DNA from: Porticoccus litoralis
Lineage (GTDB): Bacteria; Pseudomonadota; Gammaproteobacteria; Pseudomonadales; Porticoccaceae
Reading direction: 5' to 3'
Length of the DNA stretch: 64,000 nt
Assembly (NCBI RefSeq): GCF_030676955.1
Contig: NZ_JAUUUU010000002.1
Span: forward strand, 372,001-436,000
The notes below the pieces were generated by a model that was not told the DNA's origin, ran no database searches, and was given only the letters and a program-made list of their open reading frames with translations. Numbering within the stretch: the first letter of the stretch is position 1; each line of letters begins with the position of its first letter. The position numbers and the translations under genes were made by a program. Of the stretch, positions 34,672 through 43,023 are shown piece by piece.

Positions 34672-35151
34672 TTACTGATTGTGGCGCATAATTCGCTGTT
34701 TCTGCCGTTCCCAGTCGCGGTTTTTCTCTGTCTGACGTTTGTCGTGTTCCTTTTTACCTTTGGCCAGCGCGATCTCGCATTTCACCAGGTGGTTTTTCCA
34801 ATAGAGTGCGGTGGCCACACAGGTATAGCCCTTCTGATTGACGCCGTTGAACAATCGGCTCAGTTCCCGCTGATTGAGCAGCAGTTTGCGGGTGCGGGTG
34901 GGGTCGGTCACAAAGTGTGTGGAGGCCGTTGGTAGGGGGGTGATATGAGTCCCGAGCAGAAAGGCTTCGCCATCCTTCAGCAAAACGTAGCTGTCCGTGA
35001 GCTGAACTTTTCCGGCCCGTAAACTTTTTACTTCCCAGCCTTTCAACACCAGACCGGCCTCAAATTTTTCTTCCAGCTGGTATTCGTGTCGCGCTCGTTT
35101 GTTAAGTGCGATGGTAGCGCTTTGTTTCTTTTTCTGAGGTTTCTTGGCCAT
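34672..35151 (-). CDS. smpB: SsrA-binding protein SmpB
   Basis: A 159-residue RNA-binding protein that brings tmRNA to stalled ribosomes. The conserved start of the fold, NKRARHEYQLEEKFEAGLVL, KGWEVKSLRAGKVQL and a highly basic C-terminal tail (KGKKEHDKRQTEKNRDWERQ) are present. The tail inserts in the empty mRNA channel. Basic N-terminal residues AKKPQKKKQS are typical of the family. It is near ssrA. Confidence 0.97.
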   Translation of the reverse strand: MAKKPQKKKQSATIALNKRARHEYQLEEKFEAGLVLKGWEVKSLRAGKVQLTDSYVLLKDGEAFLLGTHITPLPTASTHFVTDPTRTRKLLLNQRELSRLFNGVNQKGYTCVATALYWKNHLVKCEIALAKGKKEHDKRQTEKNRDWERQKQRIMRHNQ

Positions 35152-35276
35152 GGCGGGGCATTATAAGGATTGCGCCGGGTAGCGCCTATGGTTTTGTTGC
35201 TGGTGAGGCTGTCCGTTGGTTTTTCCAGAGGGGGAATGCCGGTACAATCGGCTTCAACAACGTTCGAGCAGTATTC

Positions 35277-36668
35277 ATGGCAGAACAACAACTTTCAGCT
35301 GCGACCCGGGGGCGTGGCCTCCACGGGTCCTGGGCCAGCCGTTGGACATTTATCATGGCGGCCACAGGTTCTGCTGTGGGGCTGGGCAATATCTGGAAGT
35401 TTCCCTACATTGCCGGTGAAAATGGCGGTGGTGCCTTCGTGCTGGTTTACCTGCTATGCATTCTCCTCGTCGGGATGCCTATTATGGTGGCGGAAGTGAT
35501 GTTGGGCCGCCGTGGTCGCCAGAGCCCCATTAATGCCATGCGTTTTCTGACTGAGGAAGCCGGGCTGCACGGTGCCTGGCACGCTATTGGTTGGCTGGGT
35601 GTTACTGCGGGATTGATGATTCTTTCCTACTACGCGGTGATTGCTGGCTGGGCTCTCTATTACATCGGGGAAATGGCCTCCGGTACCTTTTTGGGTGCCA
35701 GCGCGGAACAGGCTGGTGAAATCTTCGGAGAACTGCTGGCAGACCCCCAGGAGTTAATTTTCTGGCAAAGTATTTTTATGGTGCTCACCATCGCGGTGGT
35801 CATCGGTGGGGTTACCCGGGGACTGGGGGTGGCCGTTCGTATACTGATGCCCATGCTGTTTGTGCTGTTGCTGGTGTTGTTGGGTTTTTCCATCCAGCGG
35901 GGTGATTTTGCCCAGGGTTTCAGTTTTCTGTTCAGTTTTAATGCAGAAGCACTCACCTGGGCGGGGGTGTTGGAGGCGTTGGGCCATGCCTTCTTTACCC
36001 TCAGCCTGGGCATGGGAGCCATCATGGCCTACGGTGCCTACATGCCGGAGCACGCTAGAATCGGTCGCACGGTGTTGGCCGTGGGAGTCCTCGATACGTT
36101 AGTCGCATTAATGGCCGGGCTGGCGATATTCCCGATCGTGTTTGCCAACCCGGCCATTGAGCCTGGGGCGGGCCCGGGGTTGATGTTTGTCAGTCTGCCG
36201 GTGGCGTTTGGCAATATGACCGGTGGCCTGTTGTTTGGCAGCCTGTTTTTTGTCCTGGTCACTGTCGCTGCCTGGAGTTCGGCCATTTCGCTGATAGAGC
36301 CGGCTGTGGCTTACCTGATTGAAACAAAGCGGTTCAATCGTCTCACCGCTAACCTGCTGCTGGGTGGTATTGCCTGGGTTGTGGGGCTTGGTAGTGTGTT
36401 GTCCTTCAATGTTTGGGAAGAAAAACGCCTGGCCGGGTTCAACTTCTTCGAATTTATGGATTTCCTCACTTCCAGCGTTATGCTGCCCCTGACGGGGCTG
36501 TTTATCGCATTGTTTGTGGGCTGGCTGATGCGGCCCGATACAGTGCGGCGGGAGCTGGAAGATGAAACCCATGCAGTCTTTTCTGCCTGGCGCTGGGTTG
36601 TACGCTATCTCTCACCTTTCGCTGTTCTGGTGGTGTTTGTTCTGGGTGTTTATAAGACGTTTGCCTGA
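35277..36668 (+). CDS. Sodium-dependent SNF-family transporter
   Basis: A 463-residue bacterial member of the neurotransmitter:sodium symporter family (LeuT fold). The first segment carries the sodium/substrate-binding unwound motif ATGSAVGLGNIWKFPYIAGE. It has eleven to twelve membrane segments, and FFTLSLGMGAIMAYGAYMPE is the sixth helix. It probably imports an amino acid with sodium. The ratA start overlaps its stop codon (TGATG). Confidence 0.92.
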   Translation: MAEQQLSAATRGRGLHGSWASRWTFIMAATGSAVGLGNIWKFPYIAGENGGGAFVLVYLLCILLVGMPIMVAEVMLGRRGRQSPINAMRFLTEEAGLHGAWHAIGWLGVTAGLMILSYYAVIAGWALYYIGEMASGTFLGASAEQAGEIFGELLADPQELIFWQSIFMVLTIAVVIGGVTRGLGVAVRILMPMLFVLLLVLLGFSIQRGDFAQGFSFLFSFNAEALTWAGVLEALGHAFFTLSLGMGAIMAYGAYMPEHARIGRTVLAVGVLDTLVALMAGLAIFPIVFANPAIEPGAGPGLMFVSLPVAFGNMTGGLLFGSLFFVLVTVAAWSSAISLIEPAVAYLIETKRFNRLTANLLLGGIAWVVGLGSVLSFNVWEEKRLAGFNFFEFMDFLTSSVMLPLTGLFIALFVGWLMRPDTVRRELEDETHAVFSAWRWVVRYLSPFAVLVVFVLGVYKTFA

Positions 36669-37105
36669 TGTTGACGACAATAAAGCGCAGTGCGCTGGTG
36701 ATGTACTCGGCTCAGCAGATGTTTGATCTGGTCAACGATGTGGCGAGCTATCCTCTGTACATGGAGGGCTGTGTCGGGGCGCATATTCTGGCGGAAGATC
36801 CGCAATCAATGACGGCGCGGCTGGACCTGAAAAAAGGGGGGGTGGGACACAGTTTTACCACCTGTAATACGCTTTATCCCCCGGATCGTATTGTGATGCA
36901 GCTGTCGGAAGGGCCTTTTAAAAAGCTCTCGGGCGAGTGGAGTTTCAAGGCGCTGACCGAATCGGCCTGCAAGGTGATGCTGGACCTGGAATTTGAATTT
37001 AACAGCCTGTCGATGGGGTTGGCCTCTGGCAGTGTGTTTGCCTCTGTGGCTAACAACCTGGTGGACTCTTTGTCAAAGCGGGCGCAAGAGGTTTATGGCC
37101 GATGA
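36668..37105 (+). CDS. ratA: RatA/COQ10-type START-domain protein
   Basis: A 145-residue polyketide-cyclase/START-like protein of the Coq10 family. Landmarks: SALVMYSAQQMFDLVNDVAS, YPLYMEGCVGA and a C-terminal amphipathic helix. E. coli RatA was reported to hinder 70S assembly, while mitochondrial Coq10 binds ubiquinone; which role applies here is open. It overlaps rnfH by four bases, the standard pair. Confidence 0.9.
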   Translation: MLTTIKRSALVMYSAQQMFDLVNDVASYPLYMEGCVGAHILAEDPQSMTARLDLKKGGVGHSFTTCNTLYPPDRIVMQLSEGPFKKLSGEWSFKALTESACKVMLDLEFEFNSLSMGLASGSVFASVANNLVDSLSKRAQEVYGR

Positions 37106-37428
37106 AAGATGTGGAATTGATTACCGTCGAAGTGGCTTACGCTTTACCCCAGCGTCAGCAGCTGAAAACCCTGCAGGTGGCGCCGGGGACCACTGCCTAT
37201 GAAGCAGTAGAGCAATCGGGCATTGTGCAGCAGTTTCCGGAAATTGATCTGGAGACGGCAAAGATGGGGATTTTTGGTCAGTCTTTGGGTAGTAAAGGTT
37301 TGAAGCCACCTAAAGAGCAGGTGCTGCAGGCAGGTGATCGGGTGGAGATTTATCGTCCGCTGCTGGTGGACCCCAAGGAAGTCAGAAAACGTCGGGCTGA
37401 AAAAGCCAAGCAGGGGGCCAGCGAGTAA
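37102..37428 (+). CDS. rnfH: RnfH-family ubiquitin-fold protein
   Basis: A 108-residue protein with a beta-grasp fold: VEVAYALPQRQQLKTLQV, GTTAYEAVEQSGI, and AGDRVEIYRPLLVDPKEVRK. The family is named after rnf clusters but is mainly found next to ratA, as here. No firm function is known; it has been viewed as the antitoxin-like partner of ratA. It ends directly against the convergent bamE stop (TAATTA). Confidence 0.9.
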   Translation: MKDVELITVEVAYALPQRQQLKTLQVAPGTTAYEAVEQSGIVQQFPEIDLETAKMGIFGQSLGSKGLKPPKEQVLQAGDRVEIYRPLLVDPKEVRKRRAEKAKQGASE

Positions 37429-37857
37429 TTACTCGGTTGCTTCGTCTGCGTCAGCTTCTTGTTCAGCGGGCTCGGGCTCTGCCGGAGGCGGAGCCAAAGC
37501 GGAGGGAATGAAATCGCCGCGGAAGCCCACCAGTTTTTCGTCTTCGAAGTAAATAGAGACTTGTTCACGCACCTCTTCACCTTCAGAGGGGTACAGGCTG
37601 TAGTAGTAATCCCAGCGATTCTCGTTGAAGGTGTCTGCGATCAGGGGTGTGCCCATGATGAATCGCACCTGGGACTTGGTCATCCCGGGCTTAAGCTGAT
37701 CGATCATTTCCTGGGTGATGACATTGCCCTGCTGAATATCAAATTTATGGATACTCGGCAGTTTGGGCATGCTGAAGCTGGGCATGGAGATACCTGAACA
37801 GCCCGAGAGGGAGACCATCAGGGCCAGGCAACAGCTCAATCGCGCAGTAAAGTGCAT
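37429..37857 (-). CDS. bamE: Outer-membrane assembly lipoprotein BamE
   Basis: A 142-residue lipoprotein of the BAM complex, which inserts beta-barrel proteins in the outer membrane. The lipobox is LSGC, giving the lipidated cysteine at residue 20. The core has YRIDIQQG-like FDIQQGNVITQEMIDQLKPG, MTKSQVRFIMGTPLIADTF and RWDYYYSLYPSEGE. An unusual acidic/proline tail (residues about 118-142) follows the normal domain. It is divergent from fur, as is common. Confidence 0.94.
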   Translation of the reverse strand: MHFTARLSCCLALMVSLSGCSGISMPSFSMPKLPSIHKFDIQQGNVITQEMIDQLKPGMTKSQVRFIMGTPLIADTFNENRWDYYYSLYPSEGEEVREQVSIYFEDEKLVGFRGDFIPSALAPPPAEPEPAEQEADADEATE

Positions 37858-37931
37858 CGTGGGGTTCCAGTCATTTCAGCGAAGGGCGATAATACCGAAT
37901 CCATCCAGTGTATAGAAGGGGCGTTAGGGGA

Positions 37932-38339
37932 ATGAACGATGAAAACCGTGAATTGCGAAAGGCCGGGCTGAAAGTTACGGTTCCACGCCTGAAAATCTTG
38001 CAACTCCTCGAAGATAGTGGCGAGCGCCACATGAGCGCGGAAGACGTTTATCGCAAGATGATGGAAACCGGGGACGATGTCAGCATCGCCACCGTTTACC
38101 GGGTTTTAACCCAGTTTGAAAGCGCGGGTCTGATCACCCGTCACAACTTTGATAACGGTCCAGCAGTTTATGAAATGGACCGTGGTGAGCACCACGATCA
38201 CATGGTGAATGTGGATACCGGCAAAGTGGTTGAGTTCCACAGTGATGAGATTGAGGCCTTGCAGAAAGCGATCGCGGAAAAAAATGGCTACGAGTTGGTG
38301 GGACATAACCTGGTGCTGTACGTTCGTCCCAAGCAGTAA
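37932..38339 (+). CDS. fur: Ferric uptake regulator Fur without cysteines
   Basis: Iron-responsive repressor of 135 residues. The winged helix contains the recognition region VSIATVYRVLTQFESAGL. The metal-sensing region GEHHDHMVNVDTGKVVEFHS is conserved. The two cysteines found in E. coli Fur just before GKVIEF are replaced (NVDT), and the whole protein contains no cysteine, so it cannot bind the structural Cys4 zinc. Pseudomonas Fur also lacks most of these, so function is still expected. The ATG at 37932 after AGGGGA gives the normal start. Confidence 0.95.
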   Translation: MNDENRELRKAGLKVTVPRLKILQLLEDSGERHMSAEDVYRKMMETGDDVSIATVYRVLTQFESAGLITRHNFDNGPAVYEMDRGEHHDHMVNVDTGKVVEFHSDEIEALQKAIAEKNGYELVGHNLVLYVRPKQ

Positions 38340-38366
38340 TTGCTTTCTGACTGCCAGTAGTCTTCT

Positions 38367-39584
38367 TTAACAGGTTTTGATCTGATTTCTGCCGCCTTCC
38401 TTGGCGCGATACATGGCGCTGTCGGAAGCTTTCATCACGCCTTCAAAGTGCAAGGCATCCTGTGAATCGGCCACGCCCATGCTGACGGTGACCCGTATGT
38501 TGCAGTCACGTCGGGAGGCTCCACGTTTTTTCTCGCCACTTTTCTTGCTGCGGGGGCGGCTTTGCTTGTCTCGGGCCGTCATGTCGTAATCGGCGATATT
38601 TCTGCGCAGGTCCTCGAGGAAATCCAGTACCTGGTCAGTGTGCCGGCCCCTAAATAGCACGCAAAATTCCTCGCCGCCAAAGCGGTAAGCCTTGCCGCCA
38701 CCGGAAACCCTACGTAATTTCGTTGCGACGGCCTTCAATACCTGATCGCCGACATCGTGCCCGTAGTTGTCATTGATTTTTTTGAAATGATCCACGTCTA
38801 CCATGGCCAGTGCATAGGTGCTGCCCATGCTGCGCACATCACGCAGCAATGCCCGTCGGTTGGGGATCTGGGTGAGTTCATCCCGGTAAACCATGTTCAG
38901 CAGGCTGTGGGTCTGGTTGATAATCAGCAGCAGCCCCGCTGCTGAAAACATGATCGAGGATATCTGCGGGATGCCGAACCAGCCGAGGGTGATAAAGCTG
39001 AACAGAACACAGCTGGGCATGCTGGTGTCGAGTTGTTCCTTATGCAGAATGGGTAACGCAACGCCCAGGGTAAATGCGAGGAAAAACAACAGTCCGGACA
39101 GCGAGGAAATTTTAAGGTTAAGCAGGTCTGGATCGCCCGCGCTTGGCATCAGCGTGTCAAACCACAGTGGTTGCCATTGGAACAGGCTGATTACGATTAG
39201 CACGAAGATGGAAATAAACGCGATCAGCACCAGGAATCCCGGGTGGCGCCAGCCGGTGTCGGGCAGAATGATGAACAGTCCCAGCAGCACCGGCAGGCAC
39301 AGGGAAGTGAGAGCAAATATCTGTCCGGCGGGCTCGGTGCTGAGGGGTTCCTGCATAAAGACAGTGATCAGCCAGTAACCCAGCAGCATGGTACCGGCGC
39401 CGCCCAGATCCCGGGAGCGATTGGCCAGAATCGCCATGAAGGCCGCCAGTCCGCAGACGATAAATGGCAATTGGGTCAGTAGGGAAATCTGTTCCGCATC
39501 CAGGTGGGGCAGCTGCCAGTAGGTCAGCATTGCCAGCACTAGACAGAACAGTGGAGGGAGAAGGCGAACCAGGGATTGTGTCAT
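38367..39584 (-). CDS. Membrane-bound diguanylate cyclase
   Basis: A 405-residue protein with about seven to eight hydrophobic segments in residues 1-220 and a GGDEF domain from about 235 to the end. The active site is FGGEEF, fit to make cyclic di-GMP from GTP. DELTQIPNRRAL, VDVDHFKKINDNYGHDVGD and MGVADSQDA are all intact. No RxxD inhibitory site lies before GGEEF. A basic insert (KSGEKKRGASRRD) sits between the two catalytic strands. The ATG at 39584 is preferred because the upstream extension is not hydrophobic. Confidence 0.9.
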   Translation of the reverse strand: MTQSLVRLLPPLFCLVLAMLTYWQLPHLDAEQISLLTQLPFIVCGLAAFMAILANRSRDLGGAGTMLLGYWLITVFMQEPLSTEPAGQIFALTSLCLPVLLGLFIILPDTGWRHPGFLVLIAFISIFVLIVISLFQWQPLWFDTLMPSAGDPDLLNLKISSLSGLLFFLAFTLGVALPILHKEQLDTSMPSCVLFSFITLGWFGIPQISSIMFSAAGLLLIINQTHSLLNMVYRDELTQIPNRRALLRDVRSMGSTYALAMVDVDHFKKINDNYGHDVGDQVLKAVATKLRRVSGGGKAYRFGGEEFCVLFRGRHTDQVLDFLEDLRRNIADYDMTARDKQSRPRSKKSGEKKRGASRRDCNIRVTVSMGVADSQDALHFEGVMKASDSAMYRAKEGGRNQIKTC

Positions 39585-39744
39585 AACTCGCTGTATCTGA
39601 ACGCCTTCGATAAGGAATCCACTACAGTCTAAGGGGTTGGCAGGGTGGCGTAAATATACACTATGAGCCAATCCGCTATTTTGTGCCCAGTGGCGATTAA
39701 TGGTTAAGTATCTGAGCGATGTATTCAGTAAGCAGGAGTCTGGA

Positions 39745-40524
39745 GTGAAAAGGTTGTTGAAACCGGTGTTGTGGTTATGGCTCGCGGGTGCTTCCCTGCC
39801 GGGCTGGGCCGATGAAGCCTGTTTGCTGTTGGCAGAAACCTACTATGAGCAGATTTTCTGCGAGCTGAAGGCGCTGGGGCAAGGAGGGAAATTGCCCGCT
39901 TTTTATGACTTCCGACGCAATGATGAAATGACACAGGCGTTACTGCTCAAACGACCTGCGGCAAAGGTAGGTGTTGGTCTTGCGATGCCAGTGCGGCAAA
40001 AAACAGAAATGCCGGCACCGCAAAAGGCCGAACAATTCATGTCCACCGTTCAGGGTGGTGCCTGTCTTCTGGAAGGGATATCCCTCCATTGCGGCGACAG
40101 TCACTATCGGTTAGTGGCAAACAAGGGGAATGACCAGCTGCCCCCGGGGGTTCTGGGTGACGCTAACCGCATGGGGATTCCTGACCTGCCTGGTCGGATG
40201 AACGGGGGGCAGCAGCTGGACTACCTGCGTTTGTCCTACCGGCAGTACCTGTCGAAGATGCTGGAAATCGGTCTGGGTGGATCGACGTTCTCATTTCGCA
40301 AGTTCGTTTATCTGTATGAAGACGTGACCAGTCGCGGCCTGGACTTCAGGCAACGGTTTGAAACCATGTTCGGGTTTCTGAAAAAAGATAAACGGAATAT
40401 GTCAGTGAGCGAACGACTGCCGGATATCGGCAATTTGGAAGCGGCCTCTTGTGAGCCCCTGGATGAGCGCTTGGCAGCTTGCGATGGCGGCTACAAAAAT
40501 CTCGTCTTTATAGCCGCTGACTAG
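39745..40524 (+). CDS. Exported protein of unknown function
   Basis: A 259-residue protein I do not recognise. GTG 39745 after AGGAG opens a clear signal peptide (LLKPVLWLWLAGASLPGWA, cut before DEAC). The mature part has six cysteines, pairs of which sit around ACLLLAETYYEQIFC and GGACLLEGISLHCGD, suggesting disulphide bonds in the periplasm. The last third has SKMLEIGLGGSTFSFRKF, a Tyr/Phe-rich helix region. Its TAG stop overlaps that of the convergent next gene. It lies in the variable insert between fur and recN. Confidence 0.7.
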   Translation: MKRLLKPVLWLWLAGASLPGWADEACLLLAETYYEQIFCELKALGQGGKLPAFYDFRRNDEMTQALLLKRPAAKVGVGLAMPVRQKTEMPAPQKAEQFMSTVQGGACLLEGISLHCGDSHYRLVANKGNDQLPPGVLGDANRMGIPDLPGRMNGGQQLDYLRLSYRQYLSKMLEIGLGGSTFSFRKFVYLYEDVTSRGLDFRQRFETMFGFLKKDKRNMSVSERLPDIGNLEAASCEPLDERLAACDGGYKNLVFIAAD

Positions 40525-40898
40525 TCGATTCGGTCGGCGGGGCCATGCTCAATGACCCGTGAGGGTTTTGCCGTCAACACACGACAGGCGGTGAGTATAT
40601 TGATCAGCGACTGTCCCAGGTGCTGCTCTGCCATGGCCAGTTCGCGGCCGACAATCATTTCCCGTTCCTGGCTGCTGAGGTTGGCTGGGTCGCAACCCAG
40701 TTGCTGGTCGATGCGTGACATCAGTTGTGCCATCAGCACTTGTGCCTCCTCGCGGGATTGATACATCTCGAAAGGGGCATTTTTCATCATGGTAGGCAGG
40801 TCACGTATGGCCTGAAAGGTGGCTTTGGTATTGCGTACCGCCAGCCTTGCGGGAAGCATGGAGAGACTAAAGCTCGCGGAGAAAAATTCAGAAATCAT
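40521..40898 (-). CDS. Uncharacterised 125-residue protein
   Basis: A largely helical, probably cytoplasmic protein with no recognised domain. A hydrophobic opening (SEFFSASFSLSMLPARLAV) resembles a membrane-facing amphipathic helix. The rest is rich in Gln, Glu and Met (EEAQVLMAQLMSRIDQQLG). ATG 40898 is used. Its stop overlaps the stop of the preceding convergent gene, so the two 3' ends share bases. Confidence 0.6.
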   Translation of the reverse strand: MISEFFSASFSLSMLPARLAVRNTKATFQAIRDLPTMMKNAPFEMYQSREEAQVLMAQLMSRIDQQLGCDPANLSSQEREMIVGRELAMAEQHLGQSLINILTACRVLTAKPSRVIEHGPADRID

Positions 40899-40991
40899 CA
40901 AATGAACCCATAGAAAGACTCAGGGCTTTCAGGGTAACCCAGTGATTTCTTTACGTCGAGCTTGGAGGCGGTAAATGGGGGAAGAGATGGG

Positions 40992-41023
40992 ACCCTGCCG
41001 ACGAGTTTGGTCGTCAGCAGGGT
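40992..41023 (-). terminator. Stem-loop after the 34-residue gene
   Basis: Stem ACCCTGCCGACGA / TCGTCAGCAGGGT with one mismatch and a six-base loop. It lies 9 bases downstream of the small minus-strand gene and is followed by a pyrimidine-rich stretch. Confidence 0.65.
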
Positions 41024-41032
41024 GTAAATGGG

Positions 41033-41137
41033 CTAGGCGATGGTAGATGCCACGGCAATCAGCACAAACATCACGCCAATTCCCATCAACATCAATTTGC
41101 CGACTCTACCCAAGGTTGCAGTATCTTCTGCTAGCAT
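41033..41137 (-). CDS. Small single-span membrane protein
   Basis: A 34-residue protein: a polar start MLAEDTATLGRVGKL and a hydrophobic helix MLMGIGVMFVLIAVASTIA to the end. A full AGGAGG Shine-Dalgarno with eight bases to the ATG and a downstream stem-loop argue that it is expressed. Small proteins of this layout often attach to larger membrane complexes. I know no homologue. It is between recN and the unknown 125-residue gene, on the same strand as both. Confidence 0.65.
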   Translation of the reverse strand: MLAEDTATLGRVGKLMLMGIGVMFVLIAVASTIA

Positions 41138-41205
41138 CTTATTTTCCTCCTGATAGTTGGAGGCGAAAGCATAAAATTCTCTTCGAGGGGCAGTATTGAC
41201 TCAGA

Positions 41206-42888
41206 TCAACTGGATGGATTGGCCAGAGTCAGCAGCTCCCTGGCGTGGTCGCGACTGGTGTCAGTGATGGAGGCGCCGCCCAGCATGCGGGCGATCTCCT
41301 CAATTCGTTCAGATTCTCCAAGGGGTTGAATATCGCTGTGTGCGGTGTTCGTGCCGGTCTGTTTGCTGACAAGGAGTTGGTGGTGAGCACAAGCAGCTAC
41401 CTGAGGTTGGTGGGTAACACAGATAACCTGGCCGCGGTTGCCCAGTTCCCTCAGCAGTTCCCCCACTACACTGGCGGTGGCACCGCCAATACCGACATCC
41501 ACCTCATCAAATACCAGTGTTGGAATAGTGGCATGGCGGGCGGCGATCACCTGAATGGCCAGGCTGATACGGGACAGCTCGCCACCGGAAGCAATTTTTG
41601 ACAGGGGTTTGGGTTCTGCCCCTGGATTGGTGGCGATAAGAAACTCCACACTTTCCAAGCCATGGGCTGAAGGTTTTTCAGGATTTCCAGGGCGAAGTTC
41701 CACCACGAAGCGGGCACCTTTCATGGATAGGGAGGCGAACTGTTGCTCCACTTGGCTGGAAAGTAGTTTGGCGGCTTCTGCACGTTGTTGGCTCAGGGCT
41801 TGTGCCATTTTTTGGTACTGAGCCAGTAGCTGATCGACCTGCCCTTGCAAGGTTTCCAGGCTCTCTGCGCCGCCGGTCAGTTCATCCAGTTCATGTTGCA
41901 GGTCATTTTGCTTTTCCGTCAGCTGCTCGGCCTGAATGCGGTGCTTGCGGGCCAGTTGATAGATGGCGCTGAGGCGGTCCTCAATGGTCTGCAGCTGTTC
42001 GGGGTCCAGTTCAAAGCTATCCAGGTGATGTTGAACTTCCCGGCCTGCTTCCTCGACTTCAATCAGCGCACTGTTCAGCAGTTTTTCTGCTTCGAGTAAC
42101 CCTTGGGGCTTGTTTGGCATCGCGCTCAACAGCTGTACAGCACGGTTCAGCCCATCCTGAAGGTTGAAATTATCTCCCTCCCGGCATAATTCGATCAGGG
42201 TGTGACTGTCTTTCAGAATGGATTCGGCATTGGCCAAGAGCTGCTGTTGTTCCTCAAGTTGGGCCAGTTCGCCCTCAGCCAGACCCAGTTCTTCAAATTC
42301 CTGGAGCTGAAACTGTATCAATGCCTTGCGGGCGTCCAGCTCATCGCTGGCATTGGTGAGCTGTTGCAGCTGCTGGTTGAGGCGACTCCACTGTTGCTGA
42401 CAGTTACGCACAGACGCAGCCAGATCGCTGCTGCCGGCGAAGGCGTCCAGAATCTGGCGATGACTTTCCTTGCGCAATAGGGACTGATGCTCGTGCTGAC
42501 TGTGAATGTCGATCAGCATTTCGCCCAGCTCTCGCAGCTGTTGCATCGTCACCGGCTGACCATTGATGTAGCCCCGAGAGCGGCCTTCCCGAGTGATCAC
42601 CCGCCGCAACAGGCATTCATCGTTGTCATTGGCGAAATCATTGTCCGTCAGCCATTGATGGGTCTGGGGGGCTTGCGAAATATCAAACAGGGCAGTTACT
42701 TCTGCCCGTTCCTGGCCTTCCCGAATGCGGTCGGTGTCCGCTCTATCTCCAAGGGCCATGGACAGTGCATCCAGCAGCAAGGATTTGCCGGCGCCGGTCT
42801 CCCCGGTCAATGCGGACATGCCAGCGCTGAAATCCACTTCCAGAGATTCCACCAGGGTGAAATTGTTGACGCTGAGGCTGGTGAGCAA
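41206..42888 (-). CDS. recN: DNA repair protein RecN
   Basis: SMC-like ATPase that helps double-strand break repair. The protein has 560 residues: Walker A GETGAGKSLLLDAL at about 31-44, a long coiled coil at about 155-370, the signature GGELSRISLAIQVIAA and Walker B TLVFDEVDVGIGG. The start codon is TTG (MLTSLSVNNFTLVESLEV agrees with the family start). The gene is divergent from grpE. Confidence 0.96.
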   Translation of the reverse strand: MLTSLSVNNFTLVESLEVDFSAGMSALTGETGAGKSLLLDALSMALGDRADTDRIREGQERAEVTALFDISQAPQTHQWLTDNDFANDNDECLLRRVITREGRSRGYINGQPVTMQQLRELGEMLIDIHSQHEHQSLLRKESHRQILDAFAGSSDLAASVRNCQQQWSRLNQQLQQLTNASDELDARKALIQFQLQEFEELGLAEGELAQLEEQQQLLANAESILKDSHTLIELCREGDNFNLQDGLNRAVQLLSAMPNKPQGLLEAEKLLNSALIEVEEAGREVQHHLDSFELDPEQLQTIEDRLSAIYQLARKHRIQAEQLTEKQNDLQHELDELTGGAESLETLQGQVDQLLAQYQKMAQALSQQRAEAAKLLSSQVEQQFASLSMKGARFVVELRPGNPEKPSAHGLESVEFLIATNPGAEPKPLSKIASGGELSRISLAIQVIAARHATIPTLVFDEVDVGIGGATASVVGELLRELGNRGQVICVTHQPQVAACAHHQLLVSKQTGTNTAHSDIQPLGESERIEEIARMLGGASITDTSRDHARELLTLANPSS

Positions 42889-42960
42889 GGGGCTGTTCCG
42901 AGTCAGTGTTGCGATTTGTGCGAAGGCTAATGGTATACAGAATTTTTAAGTGCGTCTGCC

Positions 42961-42988
42961 CTTGAAACTAGTTGTTAAGACCCAATAT
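42961..42988 (+). promoter_or_regulatory. Sigma-32 heat-shock promoter of grpE-dnaK-dnaJ
   Basis: CTTGAAA (42961-42967) and CCCAATAT (42981-42988) with 13 bases between, close to the CTTGAAA-N11-16-CCCCATNT consensus. Transcription would start near 42995, which decides in favour of the later grpE start codon. Confidence 0.85.
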
Positions 42989-43023
42989 AGCCGGTGAACC
43001 AAAGTCCAGAGGGGGATCGTTGC

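Noticed and set aside
42994..43023. GTG at 42994 as the grpE start
   Set aside because: It lies at or before the transcription start expected from the sigma-32 promoter and lacks a ribosome site.
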